A stretch of DNA of 64,000 nucleotides from Sideroxydans sp. Lineage in GTDB: Bacteria > Pseudomonadota > Gammaproteobacteria > Burkholderiales > Gallionellaceae. The stretch spans positions 186,001 to 250,000 of the forward strand of contig JAQTUV010000003.1 of NCBI GenBank assembly GCA_028707175.1, in the 5' to 3' direction. Of the stretch, positions 42,716-51,880 are shown piece after piece (positions within the stretch are counted from its first letter, which is position 1; the number at the start of each line of letters is the position of its first letter). The notes beneath the pieces were generated by a model, which had not been told where the DNA came from, made no database searches, and saw nothing but the letters and a program-made list of their open reading frames with translations. Position numbers and translations under genes: made by a program.

Positions 42716-43141
42716 TCAAAATACAGGCACTAAACGTGCCTTATCTAAATTCGACAATTCGAATGCAACTGAACTGCCCTCCAAATCCAACTGCAAAACA
42801 CCATCCTTCAACTCGCCGATAACACCGACAAAATTCTTGCTTCCATTCACAGGCGTACGCAACTTGAATTTAGCCTTCTGCCCTGCGAAACGCACGAAAT
42901 CAGATTCTTTCTTCAACACCCGATCCAAGCCAGGCGAAGAAATTTCAAGGCGCTCGTAAGCCACCCCTTCGACCGTGAACAGGCGCACCAATTGGTTGCT
43001 CACGCGCTCACAATCTTCAACAGAAATTCCTTCCGGCTTATCCATGAACACGCGCATTAACCCGCGCCCAGAGACTTCCAGATCAACCAACTCGTATCCC
43101 ATACCAGTCAGCGTCGTATCAACCAGCTTTGCCACATCCAT
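42716..43141 (-). CDS. rimP: Ribosome maturation factor RimP
   Basis: [37 protein letters not shown]; start re-set to MDVAKLV. Confidence 0.93.
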   Translation of the reverse strand: MDVAKLVDTTLTGMGYELVDLEVSGRGLMRVFMDKPEGISVEDCERVSNQLVRLFTVEGVAYERLEISSPGLDRVLKKESDFVRFAGQKAKFKLRTPVNGSKNFVGVIGELKDGVLQLDLEGSSVAFELSNLDKARLVPVF

Positions 43142-43271
43142 ATTCGTACCCACAAATAAAAAACGGGCTCGAAGCCCATCTGAAAACGGCGCGGATTGTA
43201 CCAAAGGAATGCACTAATGGAAACAGGTATTTAAGGTAAATCTAAAAGATCCCCACCCTCAATCCTTCCCT

Positions 43272-43310
43272 CCCTATGGGAGAGAGAAGTAAAACTCTCC
43301 TCCCATAGGG
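43272..43310. repeat. Palindromic repeat, related GC-rich type
   Basis: CCCTATGGGAGAGAG-AAGTAAAA-CTCTCCTCCCATAGGG hairpin between mtnA and rimP. Confidence 0.6.
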
Positions 43311-43387
43311 GGCGCTAGAAGTGCGCTGTGGTTGTAGGTGGCTAACACACTGACAAATCAGGGAAAACTTTATAAATCACAACAACA

Positions 43388-44539
43388 CTATGAGGAAGCC
43401 ACATCCGCCATCAACTTCCGAATGCTTTGCACATCCGGCTGTAACACCACACCCCGCTCAGTGATCAAGCCAGTCACCAGCTCCGCAGGCGTCACATCGA
43501 AAGATGGATTACGTATCTTTACCCCCTCCGCCGCCCAGTGGGTGTCGCGGAAGCCCTTCACTTCATCTGCCGAGCGTTCCTCGATGGGGATGTCTTTGCC
43601 AGACGCGATACTCAGATCGATGGTCGAGAGTGGACAGGCCACATAGAACGGGATGTTGTGGCGCTTGGCCAGCACCGCGACCATATAAGTGCCGATCTTG
43701 TTCGCCACATCACCGTTGGCCGCCACCCTATCCGTCCCCACCACCACCGCATCCACCTCGCCCTGCGCCATCATGTATCCCGCCATATTGTCGGTGATGA
43801 GCGTCACTGGGATGTTCTCCTGCACCATCTCCCAAGCCGTTAGCCGCGCGCCTTGCAGGAAAGGTCGCGTCTCATCCGCGATGACCGATATCTTCTTACC
43901 CGCCTCCACTGCTGAACGGAACACCCCCAGCGCCGTACCCCATCCAGCCGTCGCCAATGCGCCCGCGTTGCAATGCGTCAATACCCGCGCCCCATCCTTA
44001 AGTAAGGCCGCGCCGTGCGCGCCCATCGTTTTGTTAATGCGTATGTCCTCTGCCAATATCTCATGAGCCTCGGCCAGCAGACGCTGCGCTATCTCCTGTG
44101 GGGATTGTGTCGCGACGCCCTCCCAAACCTTGCGCATACGCTGCAAGGCCCAGAATAGATTCACCGCCGTCGGGCGACTGGCCGCCAGCACGGTGAAGCC
44201 AGCTTCCATGCCAGTCTTAAAATCCACCGAACTATCCCCTCCCCCATGCAGGGGGAGGGTTAGGGAGGGGGTAGAAGTGTCAAGACTCAACGACTCTACC
44301 CCCATCCCAACCTTCCCCCTGCATGGGGGAAGGAGTTGAGACAACCTCAACGCCTCCAGCGCCACTCCATAAGCCGCCGCCACCCCAATGGCCGGCGCCC
44401 CACGCACCACCATACTGCGGATGCCCTCCGCCACCGAAGCAGCCGTGTAGTAACTCAGGTATTCAAAGGCAGCCGGCAGGATGCGCTGATCCACCATCTC
44501 CAGCCTGTTGTTGAACCAGCGTAGGGTTTCGACTTTCAT
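43388..44539 (-). CDS. mtnA: S-methyl-5-thioribose-1-phosphate isomerase, containing a repeat-derived in-frame insertion
   Basis: MVVRGAPAIGVAAAYGVALEAL, SRPTAVNLFWALQRM, THCNAGALATAGWGTALGVFRSA, GTDRVAANGDVANKIGTY; insertion SQLLPPCRGKVGMGVESLSLDTSTPSLTLPLHGGGDSSV. Confidence 0.94.
   Translation of the reverse strand: MKVETLRWFNNRLEMVDQRILPAAFEYLSYYTAASVAEGIRSMVVRGAPAIGVAAAYGVALEALRLSQLLPPCRGKVGMGVESLSLDTSTPSLTLPLHGGGDSSVDFKTGMEAGFTVLAASRPTAVNLFWALQRMRKVWEGVATQSPQEIAQRLLAEAHEILAEDIRINKTMGAHGAALLKDGARVLTHCNAGALATAGWGTALGVFRSAVEAGKKISVIADETRPFLQGARLTAWEMVQENIPVTLITDNMAGYMMAQGEVDAVVVGTDRVAANGDVANKIGTYMVAVLAKRHNIPFYVACPLSTIDLSIASGKDIPIEERSADEVKGFRDTHWAAEGVKIRNPSFDVTPAELVTGLITERGVVLQPDVQSIRKLMADVASS
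44237..44333. repeat. Double-palindrome dispersed repeat, copy B (inside mtnA)
   Basis: Reverse complement CCTTCCCCCATGCAGGGGGAAGGTTGGG...CTTCTACCCCCTCCCTAACCCTCCCCCTGCATGGGGGAGGG aligns with 24595-24685. Confidence 0.8.
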
Positions 44540-44572
44540 AAATTACTCGGTATTAGTTGAAAAAAATTAGGG

Positions 44573-45418
44573 TTACACAGACTCAAAATATGCCCTATCG
44601 ATAAAAATCTCTTCGACGACTTTCTCCTTTACTTGCACGCCGATTCTTAGCTCTTTTAGCTTCTGTGCCAAGGCCTCACCATCAATCAAATCAATTGGTG
44701 GCGCACCATCACGCTGAGCTTCAATACGCGCATCCTTCGTAAAGGTTCCTGTTGTAATCAATAACCCCTTGTCGGCTCGACCAACCATCGCACCACGAAA
44801 ATCTCGTACAACAGGTGATGAAACGCTACCTTGATAACGCTTGCACTGAAAAATCACATGGAATGAAAGTAGTCCGCCAATGCGCACAACCCCCTTACCG
44901 TCAATCCCACCATCATTTGACTTTCCAGTTACTTCAACTTGAATAAAGCCAGATTCTCGCAATAGGCGCTGACACAGCCTTTCGAAAGCATCAGGAGAAA
45001 TTCCTTTAACCACATCAAGCAAGTCATCCTCCCATTCGCTTTCACGAAGCTCGTCAGAATCTGTTGCTTTTTCAATATTGTTAGGAATTTCTTTCGAGGT
45101 TGAAATAAATGACTGAACAACTTTTTTTACCTCGCTTTTGTCTAGGTTGTTAATTTGCTTACCCTTGGCTGTTAATGCCCAAACGCCGCGAGAAGAATTG
45201 TCGATAACACCATATCTTTTTAGATAATTTCTTGCCCATGCCAATCGATAGCTAAACTTAGTACGATTACCTCGATGAATTTCAGAAACCTCTTCATCGG
45301 TCAACTTAAGGATATTTGCTACCTCGTCTTCCTGTTCGGAAATAGATGCAGAGCCACCAAGATTGTGGAGTGCTTGTAGTAGCGGGTTAAACAAACCATC
45401 GTATTTGGGCAGAGCCAT
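44573..45418 (-). CDS. Mrr-type restriction endonuclease
   Basis: N-terminal Mrr_N-like region; C-terminal FERLCQRLLRESGFIQVEVTGKSNDGGIDGKGVV...FQCKRYQGSVSSPVVRDFRGAMVGRADKGLLITTGTFT. Confidence 0.93.
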   Translation of the reverse strand: MALPKYDGLFNPLLQALHNLGGSASISEQEDEVANILKLTDEEVSEIHRGNRTKFSYRLAWARNYLKRYGVIDNSSRGVWALTAKGKQINNLDKSEVKKVVQSFISTSKEIPNNIEKATDSDELRESEWEDDLLDVVKGISPDAFERLCQRLLRESGFIQVEVTGKSNDGGIDGKGVVRIGGLLSFHVIFQCKRYQGSVSSPVVRDFRGAMVGRADKGLLITTGTFTKDARIEAQRDGAPPIDLIDGEALAQKLKELRIGVQVKEKVVEEIFIDRAYFESV

Positions 45419-45445
45419 GGGTTTACCTCTTTAAGATAATTCTTT

Positions 45446-45973
45446 TTAGTCGCCTTCAAATTCGCACAACGCAAACACTTTCTGCCCCAGCTTCTCCAAT
45501 CGTGCACGTCCACCGATATCTGGCAGATCGATGATGAAACAACACTCGACGATATTTCCGCCCATCTTTTCGATGAGGATGCAGGCGGCTTCGGCGGTGC
45601 CGCCGGTAGCGATGAGGTCGTCCACCAGCAATACCTTCTCGCCTTTCTTGATGGCGTCGGTGTGGATCTCGATGCGGTCGGTGCCGTATTCAAGTGCGTA
45701 GTCGTGGCCGATGGTCTCGGCGGGCAGTTTGCCTTTCTTGCGGATGGGCACGAAGCCTTTGCCCAAGGCATAAGCAAGCGGTGCGCCGAGGATGAAGCCG
45801 CGTGATTCGATGCCCGCGATCTTGTCTATCTTCACGTCTTTATAGCGCAGCACCAGTTCATCGATGGTGGCTCGGAAACCCTCAGGGTCTTTGAGCAGGG
45901 TGGTGATGTCGCGGAACTGGATACCTTGTTTGGGGTAATGGGGGACGGTGCGTATCTTGGATTTGATGGGCAT
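45446..45973 (-). CDS. apt: Adenine phosphoribosyltransferase
   Basis: [64 protein letters not shown]. Confidence 0.97.
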   Translation of the reverse strand: MPIKSKIRTVPHYPKQGIQFRDITTLLKDPEGFRATIDELVLRYKDVKIDKIAGIESRGFILGAPLAYALGKGFVPIRKKGKLPAETIGHDYALEYGTDRIEIHTDAIKKGEKVLLVDDLIATGGTAEAACILIEKMGGNIVECCFIIDLPDIGGRARLEKLGQKVFALCEFEGD

Positions 45974-45980
45974 GGTTTTC

Positions 45981-46619
45981 CTAACTACGTTTCTTGTATT
46001 CGACGAATTTTTCTTTCACCGCGTGCATCTGTTGCGCCGTGAGTATCTGCGGCGTACCGGCTTGCAGGGTGCGCCAATAGATTTCGCACAGATATTCGAC
46101 TTCTTGCGCAACGGACAAGGCATCGGCCAAGTCTTTACCCAAAGCGATCATGCCGTGGTTACCCAGTAAGCAAGCCTTGCGGTCATGCAGTGCTTCGAGT
46201 GCCAAGTCAGAAAGGTTCTGCTCGCCAAAGATGGTGTATGGCGTGCAACGGATGCTGTCGCCGCCCGCGATGGCGATGTGGTAATGCACGGCAGGCACAT
46301 CCTTGCCCAAACAGGCGATGGTGGTGGCGAAGGTGGAGTGCATGTGCAGCACAGCGCCGATCTCGGGGCGGGCAATAAAAATGTCGCGGTGGAAGCGCCA
46401 TTCGCTGGAGGGCTTGCCGCCTTGCAGCACCTTACCTTCCAAATCCATACGCACCATGCTGTCGGTTGTCATCTCCGCCACCGGCAGCGCTGATGGCGTG
46501 ATGAGCATGCCATCGCCATGTCGCACCGAGGCGTTACCTGCGGTGCCGCGATTGAGACCAAGCTCGACTAGGCGGCGCGAGGTTTGCAGAAGTTGCAGGC
46601 GAATTACTTGTTCATTCAT
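45981..46619 (-). CDS. Class II aldolase/adducin family protein (candidate 5-methylthioribulose-1-phosphate aldolase)
   Basis: [51 protein letters not shown]; sits between mtnP and mtnA. Confidence 0.9.
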   Translation of the reverse strand: MNEQVIRLQLLQTSRRLVELGLNRGTAGNASVRHGDGMLITPSALPVAEMTTDSMVRMDLEGKVLQGGKPSSEWRFHRDIFIARPEIGAVLHMHSTFATTIACLGKDVPAVHYHIAIAGGDSIRCTPYTIFGEQNLSDLALEALHDRKACLLGNHGMIALGKDLADALSVAQEVEYLCEIYWRTLQAGTPQILTAQQMHAVKEKFVEYKKRS

Positions 46620-49600
46620 GATTGTTTTTTCGAAAAAGTCAGCGCTTCATCAAACTCTTGAGAAAAACGCCCTTCAATCCGCGCCAGCATAAGATGCATT
46701 TGTCTGACAATTTCACTCATTCGCCCCATGTCCCCGCCATTTTTTGTCTCCTGCTCCAGATCCCGACATAGTCCAGCCAATCGTCTCGCCCCCACCAAAC
46801 CGGCCGAGCCTTTATGGTGATGCACCAAAGCAGCCAGTTCGTTCAAATCGTGGCGCTGCAATGCGTCCTCGATCATGATTACACCACTTCGGGCTGACTC
46901 GATAAATTTCTGCGCAAACTCACGCATTTTTAATCGATTACCGTCAACCAAGTCGGCCAAATCGGCTAGGTCAATATCCTCTTCCTCTCCGCTCGGGGGC
47001 ATAACAAGCTCTAGCGGCAAGCGCTCCCCACCCTGCAACCATCTAGCTATCGTGGCGTAGAGCGTATCCGGCTTGAACGGCTTGCCAAGATAATCGTTCA
47101 TCCCTACTTCATAGCAGTGTTTGCGGTCGCCATCCCAGACATCTGCGGTCATAGCGATGATCGGAAGATGCAGCAAATCAGGATTGGCGCGAATCAGACG
47201 GGTGGCGGCAAAACCGTCCATAACGGGCATCTGGATGTCCATTAAGACGCAATCGAAAGATTTCCTGTCCAACAGTTCCAGCGCCTCCCTGCCATTTTCC
47301 GCAAGGTCTACTTGAGCACCAACCTTCCACAAAAATTCACACGCGATCTCCTGATTGAACAGATTATTTTCCACCAGCAGGATATGTGCACCGTTAAGCA
47401 CTTGCAAAGTATCGGGCGACATTGTCTGCGGACAACTTGGCATAGCACACGACAAATTACCTTTACCCAGCCGTGCGTGGAACCAAAAGGTGCTGCCTCT
47501 CCCGGGTTCACTTTCCACCCCGATTGCACCTTCCTCCATCAGATCCACCAATTGCTTGCTAATCGCAAGACCGAGTCCCGTTCCACCGTATTGCCGAGTG
47601 GTGGATGTATCCGCCTGCTGAAAAGGTTGAAACAGTTTGGCGTGTTCCTCAACACACATTCCGATACCTGTATCCCTGATTTCGAATCGCACCAGCACTG
47701 AACTTTCGTTCTCATCAAGTTTGCGGGCGCGAATACATACCTCGCCCCGCTCGGTGAACTTGATCGCATTGTCTGCAAAGTTAATCAGCACCTGTCCAAG
47801 CCGCAGGGGATCGCCGCGCAGATTGCGCGGCAAATCTGGGGCAATATCGAAATTAAGCGCCAACCCTTTTTTTACCGCCTTATCGGAAAACAAATCCTGA
47901 AGGTTACCCATCACTTTGCCCAGATCGAAATCCAGCGTTTCCATTTCCAGCTTACCTGCATCCAATTTTGAAAAATCTAGGATGTCACCGATGATGCCCA
48001 GCAGATGCTCACCAGAAAACAATACCTTCTCAAGGTAATTGCGGCTTTTCGGATCGTTCTCCTGTTTGAGCGCCAGTTGTGCCATACCGATGATGCTGTT
48101 CATCGGCGTGCGTATCTCATGGCTCATATTGGCAAGAAAATCGCTCTTTGCCCGGTTTGCTACCTCGGCTAATTGTTTTGCGTGTGCAAGCTCGCACGTA
48201 CGCTCTTCGACCCGCTTTTCCAGCCCCTCATTCAACTCGCTCAGCTTGTCATCAAACTGTTTCTGTTCGGTCATGTCGCGGATCACACCGACCAGAAATG
48301 GCTGTCCGTCGCCGGAGACAAACACGGTTTTCTTGGTCTGTATGAAGAGCGATTTTCCATGCGTGCCGGTAATCACCTCATCGTTGATATTGGTTACTTT
48401 GGAAGAAAAAACGAGCTCGTCTTTTGCCCAGAACACATCCGCCTGCTCCTTGGGCATAAAGTCGTAATCCGATTTGCCGATCAGTTTTTCGCGAGGCTCG
48501 CCTATCAATGCGCAAAATTCGTCGTTAAGCAATATCCAGCGATGTGCGCGGTCTTTGACGAAAACGGGGTCGTTGATGGAATTGACCACCTGATCAAGAA
48601 AATCATGAGCTACTTCTATTTCGGACTGCATCCGTTTTAATTCACTGATGTCTCGGCCGATCGCCAGCGCCCCAATGATTTCCCCCCTCTCATTTCGCTC
48701 GGCAACATAGCGAATATGGTGAACATGCCTTTCGCCACTGGGATGCGGCACCGACATTTCCCGAGTGGCGTCTTCCCCTGTCGCAATCACCTTCTCGATC
48801 ATGCGCTGAATTTCAGCCACAGCTTCTCTGCCGGGCATAGACTCCACCATGGTTTTGCCCAATTCTGGCAATGAGCCCGGCGCAAGGCTGGAAGTGATCG
48901 CCGGATTCAAATAGCGCGCCCTGCCTTCCAGATCATAGCGAATGACGTTGTCGGGAAGGTTCTCGGCTAGCGTGCGAAACTCATGTTCACGCCGAGCAAG
49001 CACCTCTTCCAGCCGCTTGCTGTCGGTAATGTCACGGCCAACCGCCAGTGCCCCTATAACATGGCCGCGATCATCCCGTTCCGCAGTGAAACGCACGTGA
49101 TGGTAAATCCCGTGCTTTGAACGGCCTGGGACCACGAACTTGTAATCGGCGCTTTCTCCGCTAGCAATCACTTGACTGAGTACGGCCTCATAGTTATCAA
49201 AACCGCCGGACGGATCATGTTCTGTCGGCTTTTTCCCCAACAATTCAGCGTAAGATTTCCCCAGCGTGGTTTGAAGCTGAAAATTGACATATGTAGTGCG
49301 GCACTGACTGTCATAACGCGCAATGTTGTCCGGCAGATTTTCTGCCAAGCTGCGAAACTCTCTCTCGCTCGCATTCAAAACCGCTTTGCTACGTTCGCGC
49401 TCCAATTCTGCAGCAGCGCGAATCGACATGATTTCCAGCAATTGTTTAACGGCCCTCTCATCAGACAAAGGTTTGCTATCCAGCACGGCAATCAATCCTA
49501 TCGCCTGTCCGGCGGAATCCCACAGGGGGATGCCGGCATAACTCTCCGCCCCCATGCCGACCAACATGGCATCCTCAGGGAACAGCTGTTGCACGCCCTG

Positions 49601-49936
49601 CGGATAACAACAGAAATTCGCCCCCATGACGTTTTCGCACGGCGTTCCTTTGAGGCTGTATATCATGTTGGAAGCGATAGTCCCTTTGGCGAACAAGGCA
49701 ACCGTTTCCGCGTTGTGCGATTCTTTGCCCACCTTGTCGACAATGACGTAATCCACGCCCAGCGCTTTTCCCAAATGTCGCGCCAGCGCATCGAAAAAAT
49801 GCTCCTCGTGATTCATCCATCCACGTTGCACCACAAAGCTCAGCGCTTCTTCCACCCGTTTATGTTCGGCCTCGCTGCTTCCCAAAAACGGCGGCATTGA
49901 TTCCGTCGAACGACAGTTCTGATGCGTCATGCTCAA
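46616..49936 (-). CDS. Hybrid sensor histidine kinase (GAF-like, three PAS, HisKA/HATPase, REC, HPt)
   Basis: [22 protein letters not shown]-box, [13 protein letters not shown]-box, [42 protein letters not shown] HPt. Confidence 0.95.
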   Translation of the reverse strand: MSMTHQNCRSTESMPPFLGSSEAEHKRVEEALSFVVQRGWMNHEEHFFDALARHLGKALGVDYVIVDKVGKESHNAETVALFAKGTIASNMIYSLKGTPCENVMGANFCCYPQGVQQLFPEDAMLVGMGAESYAGIPLWDSAGQAIGLIAVLDSKPLSDERAVKQLLEIMSIRAAAELERERSKAVLNASEREFRSLAENLPDNIARYDSQCRTTYVNFQLQTTLGKSYAELLGKKPTEHDPSGGFDNYEAVLSQVIASGESADYKFVVPGRSKHGIYHHVRFTAERDDRGHVIGALAVGRDITDSKRLEEVLARREHEFRTLAENLPDNVIRYDLEGRARYLNPAITSSLAPGSLPELGKTMVESMPGREAVAEIQRMIEKVIATGEDATREMSVPHPSGERHVHHIRYVAERNERGEIIGALAIGRDISELKRMQSEIEVAHDFLDQVVNSINDPVFVKDRAHRWILLNDEFCALIGEPREKLIGKSDYDFMPKEQADVFWAKDELVFSSKVTNINDEVITGTHGKSLFIQTKKTVFVSGDGQPFLVGVIRDMTEQKQFDDKLSELNEGLEKRVEERTCELAHAKQLAEVANRAKSDFLANMSHEIRTPMNSIIGMAQLALKQENDPKSRNYLEKVLFSGEHLLGIIGDILDFSKLDAGKLEMETLDFDLGKVMGNLQDLFSDKAVKKGLALNFDIAPDLPRNLRGDPLRLGQVLINFADNAIKFTERGEVCIRARKLDENESSVLVRFEIRDTGIGMCVEEHAKLFQPFQQADTSTTRQYGGTGLGLAISKQLVDLMEEGAIGVESEPGRGSTFWFHARLGKGNLSCAMPSCPQTMSPDTLQVLNGAHILLVENNLFNQEIACEFLWKVGAQVDLAENGREALELLDRKSFDCVLMDIQMPVMDGFAATRLIRANPDLLHLPIIAMTADVWDGDRKHCYEVGMNDYLGKPFKPDTLYATIARWLQGGERLPLELVMPPSGEEEDIDLADLADLVDGNRLKMREFAQKFIESARSGVIMIEDALQRHDLNELAALVHHHKGSAGLVGARRLAGLCRDLEQETKNGGDMGRMSEIVRQMHLMLARIEGRFSQEFDEALTFSKKQS

Positions 49937-50808
49937 CTCCCGAGTACCCGCCCCGCTATCGCTTGCAGCTTCTGCCTCATTGCTTCATCACGCGCTTCTG
50001 GCGCGGTAATGAGTGCGTATTGCAACGCGCTGCGGCAACCGCAATCACAGGCTTTGGCATCAGAACCTACACGCGGCACGACTTGTTTCACCAGCGTCTT
50101 GGCTTTGTCTGCATTCTCCAACAACACTTTGATGATCTGATCGACCGTCACGTGGTCGTGGTCGGGATGCCAACAATCGTAGTCAGTGACCATCGCCACA
50201 GTGGCGTAGCAAAGTTCGGCTTCGCGGGCAAGTTTGGCTTCGGGCATGTTGGTCATGCCGATGACGTCACAACCCCATTGGCGATACAGCTCGGACTCGG
50301 CGAGGCTGGAGAACTGTGGGCCTTCCATCACCAGATAGGTGCCACCACGCAAGGCATTGATGCCCGCCTCTTTCGCTGCTGCTTCGATATGGTCTCCGAG
50401 ACGTTTGCACACGGGATGCGCCATGGAGACATGTGCTACCAAACCTGTGCCGAAGAAAGACTTGTTGCGAGCAAAGGTACGGTCAATAAATTGATCGACG
50501 ATGACGAAGGTGCCGGGTTTCAGATGTTCGCGCAAAGAGCCGACCGCGCTGACCGAGATGACATCGCTCACCCCTACTCTTTTCAGTGCATCGATGTTGG
50601 CGCGGAAGTTGATCTCAGATGGCGGTATCTTGTGGCCGCGACCGTGGCGCGGCAGGAAGGCTAGCTTCACACCATTGAGTTCACCAAACAGTAATTCATC
50701 CGATGGCTCACCGAAAGAGGACTCCACCTTCTCCCAGCGTTTGTTCTCCAACCCAGCGATGTCATAGACCCCACTACCCCCGATGATGCCGATGCTTGCC
50801 TGCGCCAT
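49933..50808 (-). CDS. mtnP: S-methyl-5'-thioadenosine phosphorylase
   Basis: IGIIGGSGVYDIAGLENKRWEKV, FLPRHGRGHKIPPSEINFRANIDALKRVGVSDVISVSAVGSL, GGTYLVMEGPQFSSLAESELYR; start re-set to MAQASIG. Confidence 0.95.
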   Translation of the reverse strand: MAQASIGIIGGSGVYDIAGLENKRWEKVESSFGEPSDELLFGELNGVKLAFLPRHGRGHKIPPSEINFRANIDALKRVGVSDVISVSAVGSLREHLKPGTFVIVDQFIDRTFARNKSFFGTGLVAHVSMAHPVCKRLGDHIEAAAKEAGINALRGGTYLVMEGPQFSSLAESELYRQWGCDVIGMTNMPEAKLAREAELCYATVAMVTDYDCWHPDHDHVTVDQIIKVLLENADKAKTLVKQVVPRVGSDAKACDCGCRSALQYALITAPEARDEAMRQKLQAIAGRVLGS

Positions 50809-50957
50809 ACTGCCCCCGTTGAATGAGGCTGGGATTGAAACAGGAAACCCCGCCCATCTCAAGGTCAAAACAGAACTTTGTGATTTTTCTCACAGACCAC
50901 CCCACCATTCCAACATAATATGCGCTCCCTTTTCATCAATCATTCAAGGAGTACACC

Positions 50958-51152
50958 ATGAAAGCAAACGTTGGCGGTATCGACCGCATCCTGCGTATCG
51001 TAGTTGGCCTAGCCCTCATCGGCGTCGCATTGGCTGGCATCAGCGCATGGGGTTGGGTTGGCCTCGTATTCGTGGCAACAGGCGTATTCAAATTCTGCCC
51101 GTTCTACCCATTGCTCGGCATGAACACCTGCCCAATGGACGAGAAGAAGTAA
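50958..51152 (+). CDS. DUF2892 (YgaP transmembrane-like) small membrane protein
   Basis: MKANVGGIDRILRIVVGLALIGVALAG...FKFCPFYPLLGMNT. Confidence 0.92.
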   Translation: MKANVGGIDRILRIVVGLALIGVALAGISAWGWVGLVFVATGVFKFCPFYPLLGMNTCPMDEKK

Positions 51153-51170
51153 GCCTGTTCTACTCAAACA

Positions 51171-51195
51171 ACGCCCGATCATATCGGGCGTTTTT
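51171..51195 (+). terminator. Rho-independent terminator
   Basis: ACGCCCGATCATATCGGGCGTTTTT. Confidence 0.85.
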
Positions 51196-51211
51196 CATTC
51201 AGGAGATATCT

Positions 51212-51787
51212 ATGCAAAAGAAAATCATCATCGCTTCGTTACTGCTCATCAGCGCTTTTTCCGCTCATGCCGATAACAAGCTCGACGCATTGAAGGACGA
51301 GACTCGTGCAGCAGCTATGCCTTTCATGAAAGCATTGATGGAAGAGAACAAGAAAGCGGTTCAGGATGGCGGTCCAGAATCCGCAGTTAAAGTATGTAAG
51401 GACATCGCCCCTAAAATGGCCAGTGAACTTTCACGCCAAAAAGGTTGGAAAGTAACCCGCGTCAGCACCAAGGTGCGCAATCCAATGATTGGCACGACGG
51501 ACGAATGGGAACAAAAAGCATTGAAAAAGATGGAGGCACGTCTTGCTAAAGGGGAAAAACCCGAGACCTTAGAAGTCGCCGAAATCATCAAGGGAAAAAA
51601 TGGACAAACCTTCCGCTACATGAAGGGCATCGTATTGCAACCTGGTTGCGTGAGTTGTCATGGCAAGCCAGAAGAAATTTCAGATGCAGTCAAAGCCAGC
51701 TTGGCTGCGGAATATCCTCACGACCAAGCAACAGGTTACACACCTGGACAGCTACGCGGCGGCTTAAGTATCTCTCGTCCGTTGTAA
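51212..51787 (+). CDS. DUF3365 (Tll0287-like) heme-domain protein with CxxCH
   Basis: Signal peptide-like MQKKIIIASLLLISAFSAHA; GIVLQPGCVSCHGKPEEI; start re-set. Confidence 0.85.
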   Translation: MQKKIIIASLLLISAFSAHADNKLDALKDETRAAAMPFMKALMEENKKAVQDGGPESAVKVCKDIAPKMASELSRQKGWKVTRVSTKVRNPMIGTTDEWEQKALKKMEARLAKGEKPETLEVAEIIKGKNGQTFRYMKGIVLQPGCVSCHGKPEEISDAVKASLAAEYPHDQATGYTPGQLRGGLSISRPL

Positions 51788-51806
51788 TAACGGCATTAAA
51801 CACTCA

Positions 51807-51840
51807 GCCGAATGTTCCCTAATGTTAAGGGGCATTCGGC
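51807..51840 (+). terminator. Hairpin terminator upstream of copA
   Basis: GCCGAATG...CATTCGGC followed by TTATTTATT; overlaps the start codon of the ORF-track version of copA. Confidence 0.7.
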
Positions 51841-51880
51841 TTATTTATTACAGAGTTTCCAGATGAATTCTGGTAAATTC

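Noticed and set aside
41785-42822. 345-aa ORF antisense to nusA
   Set aside because: Full overlap with nusA; low-plausibility composition
51812-51880. Upstream start of copA given in the ORF track (MFPNVKGHSAYLL...)
   Set aside because: The start codon lies inside a terminator-like hairpin (51807-51840); a downstream ATG (51863, 51881 or 51890) is more plausible
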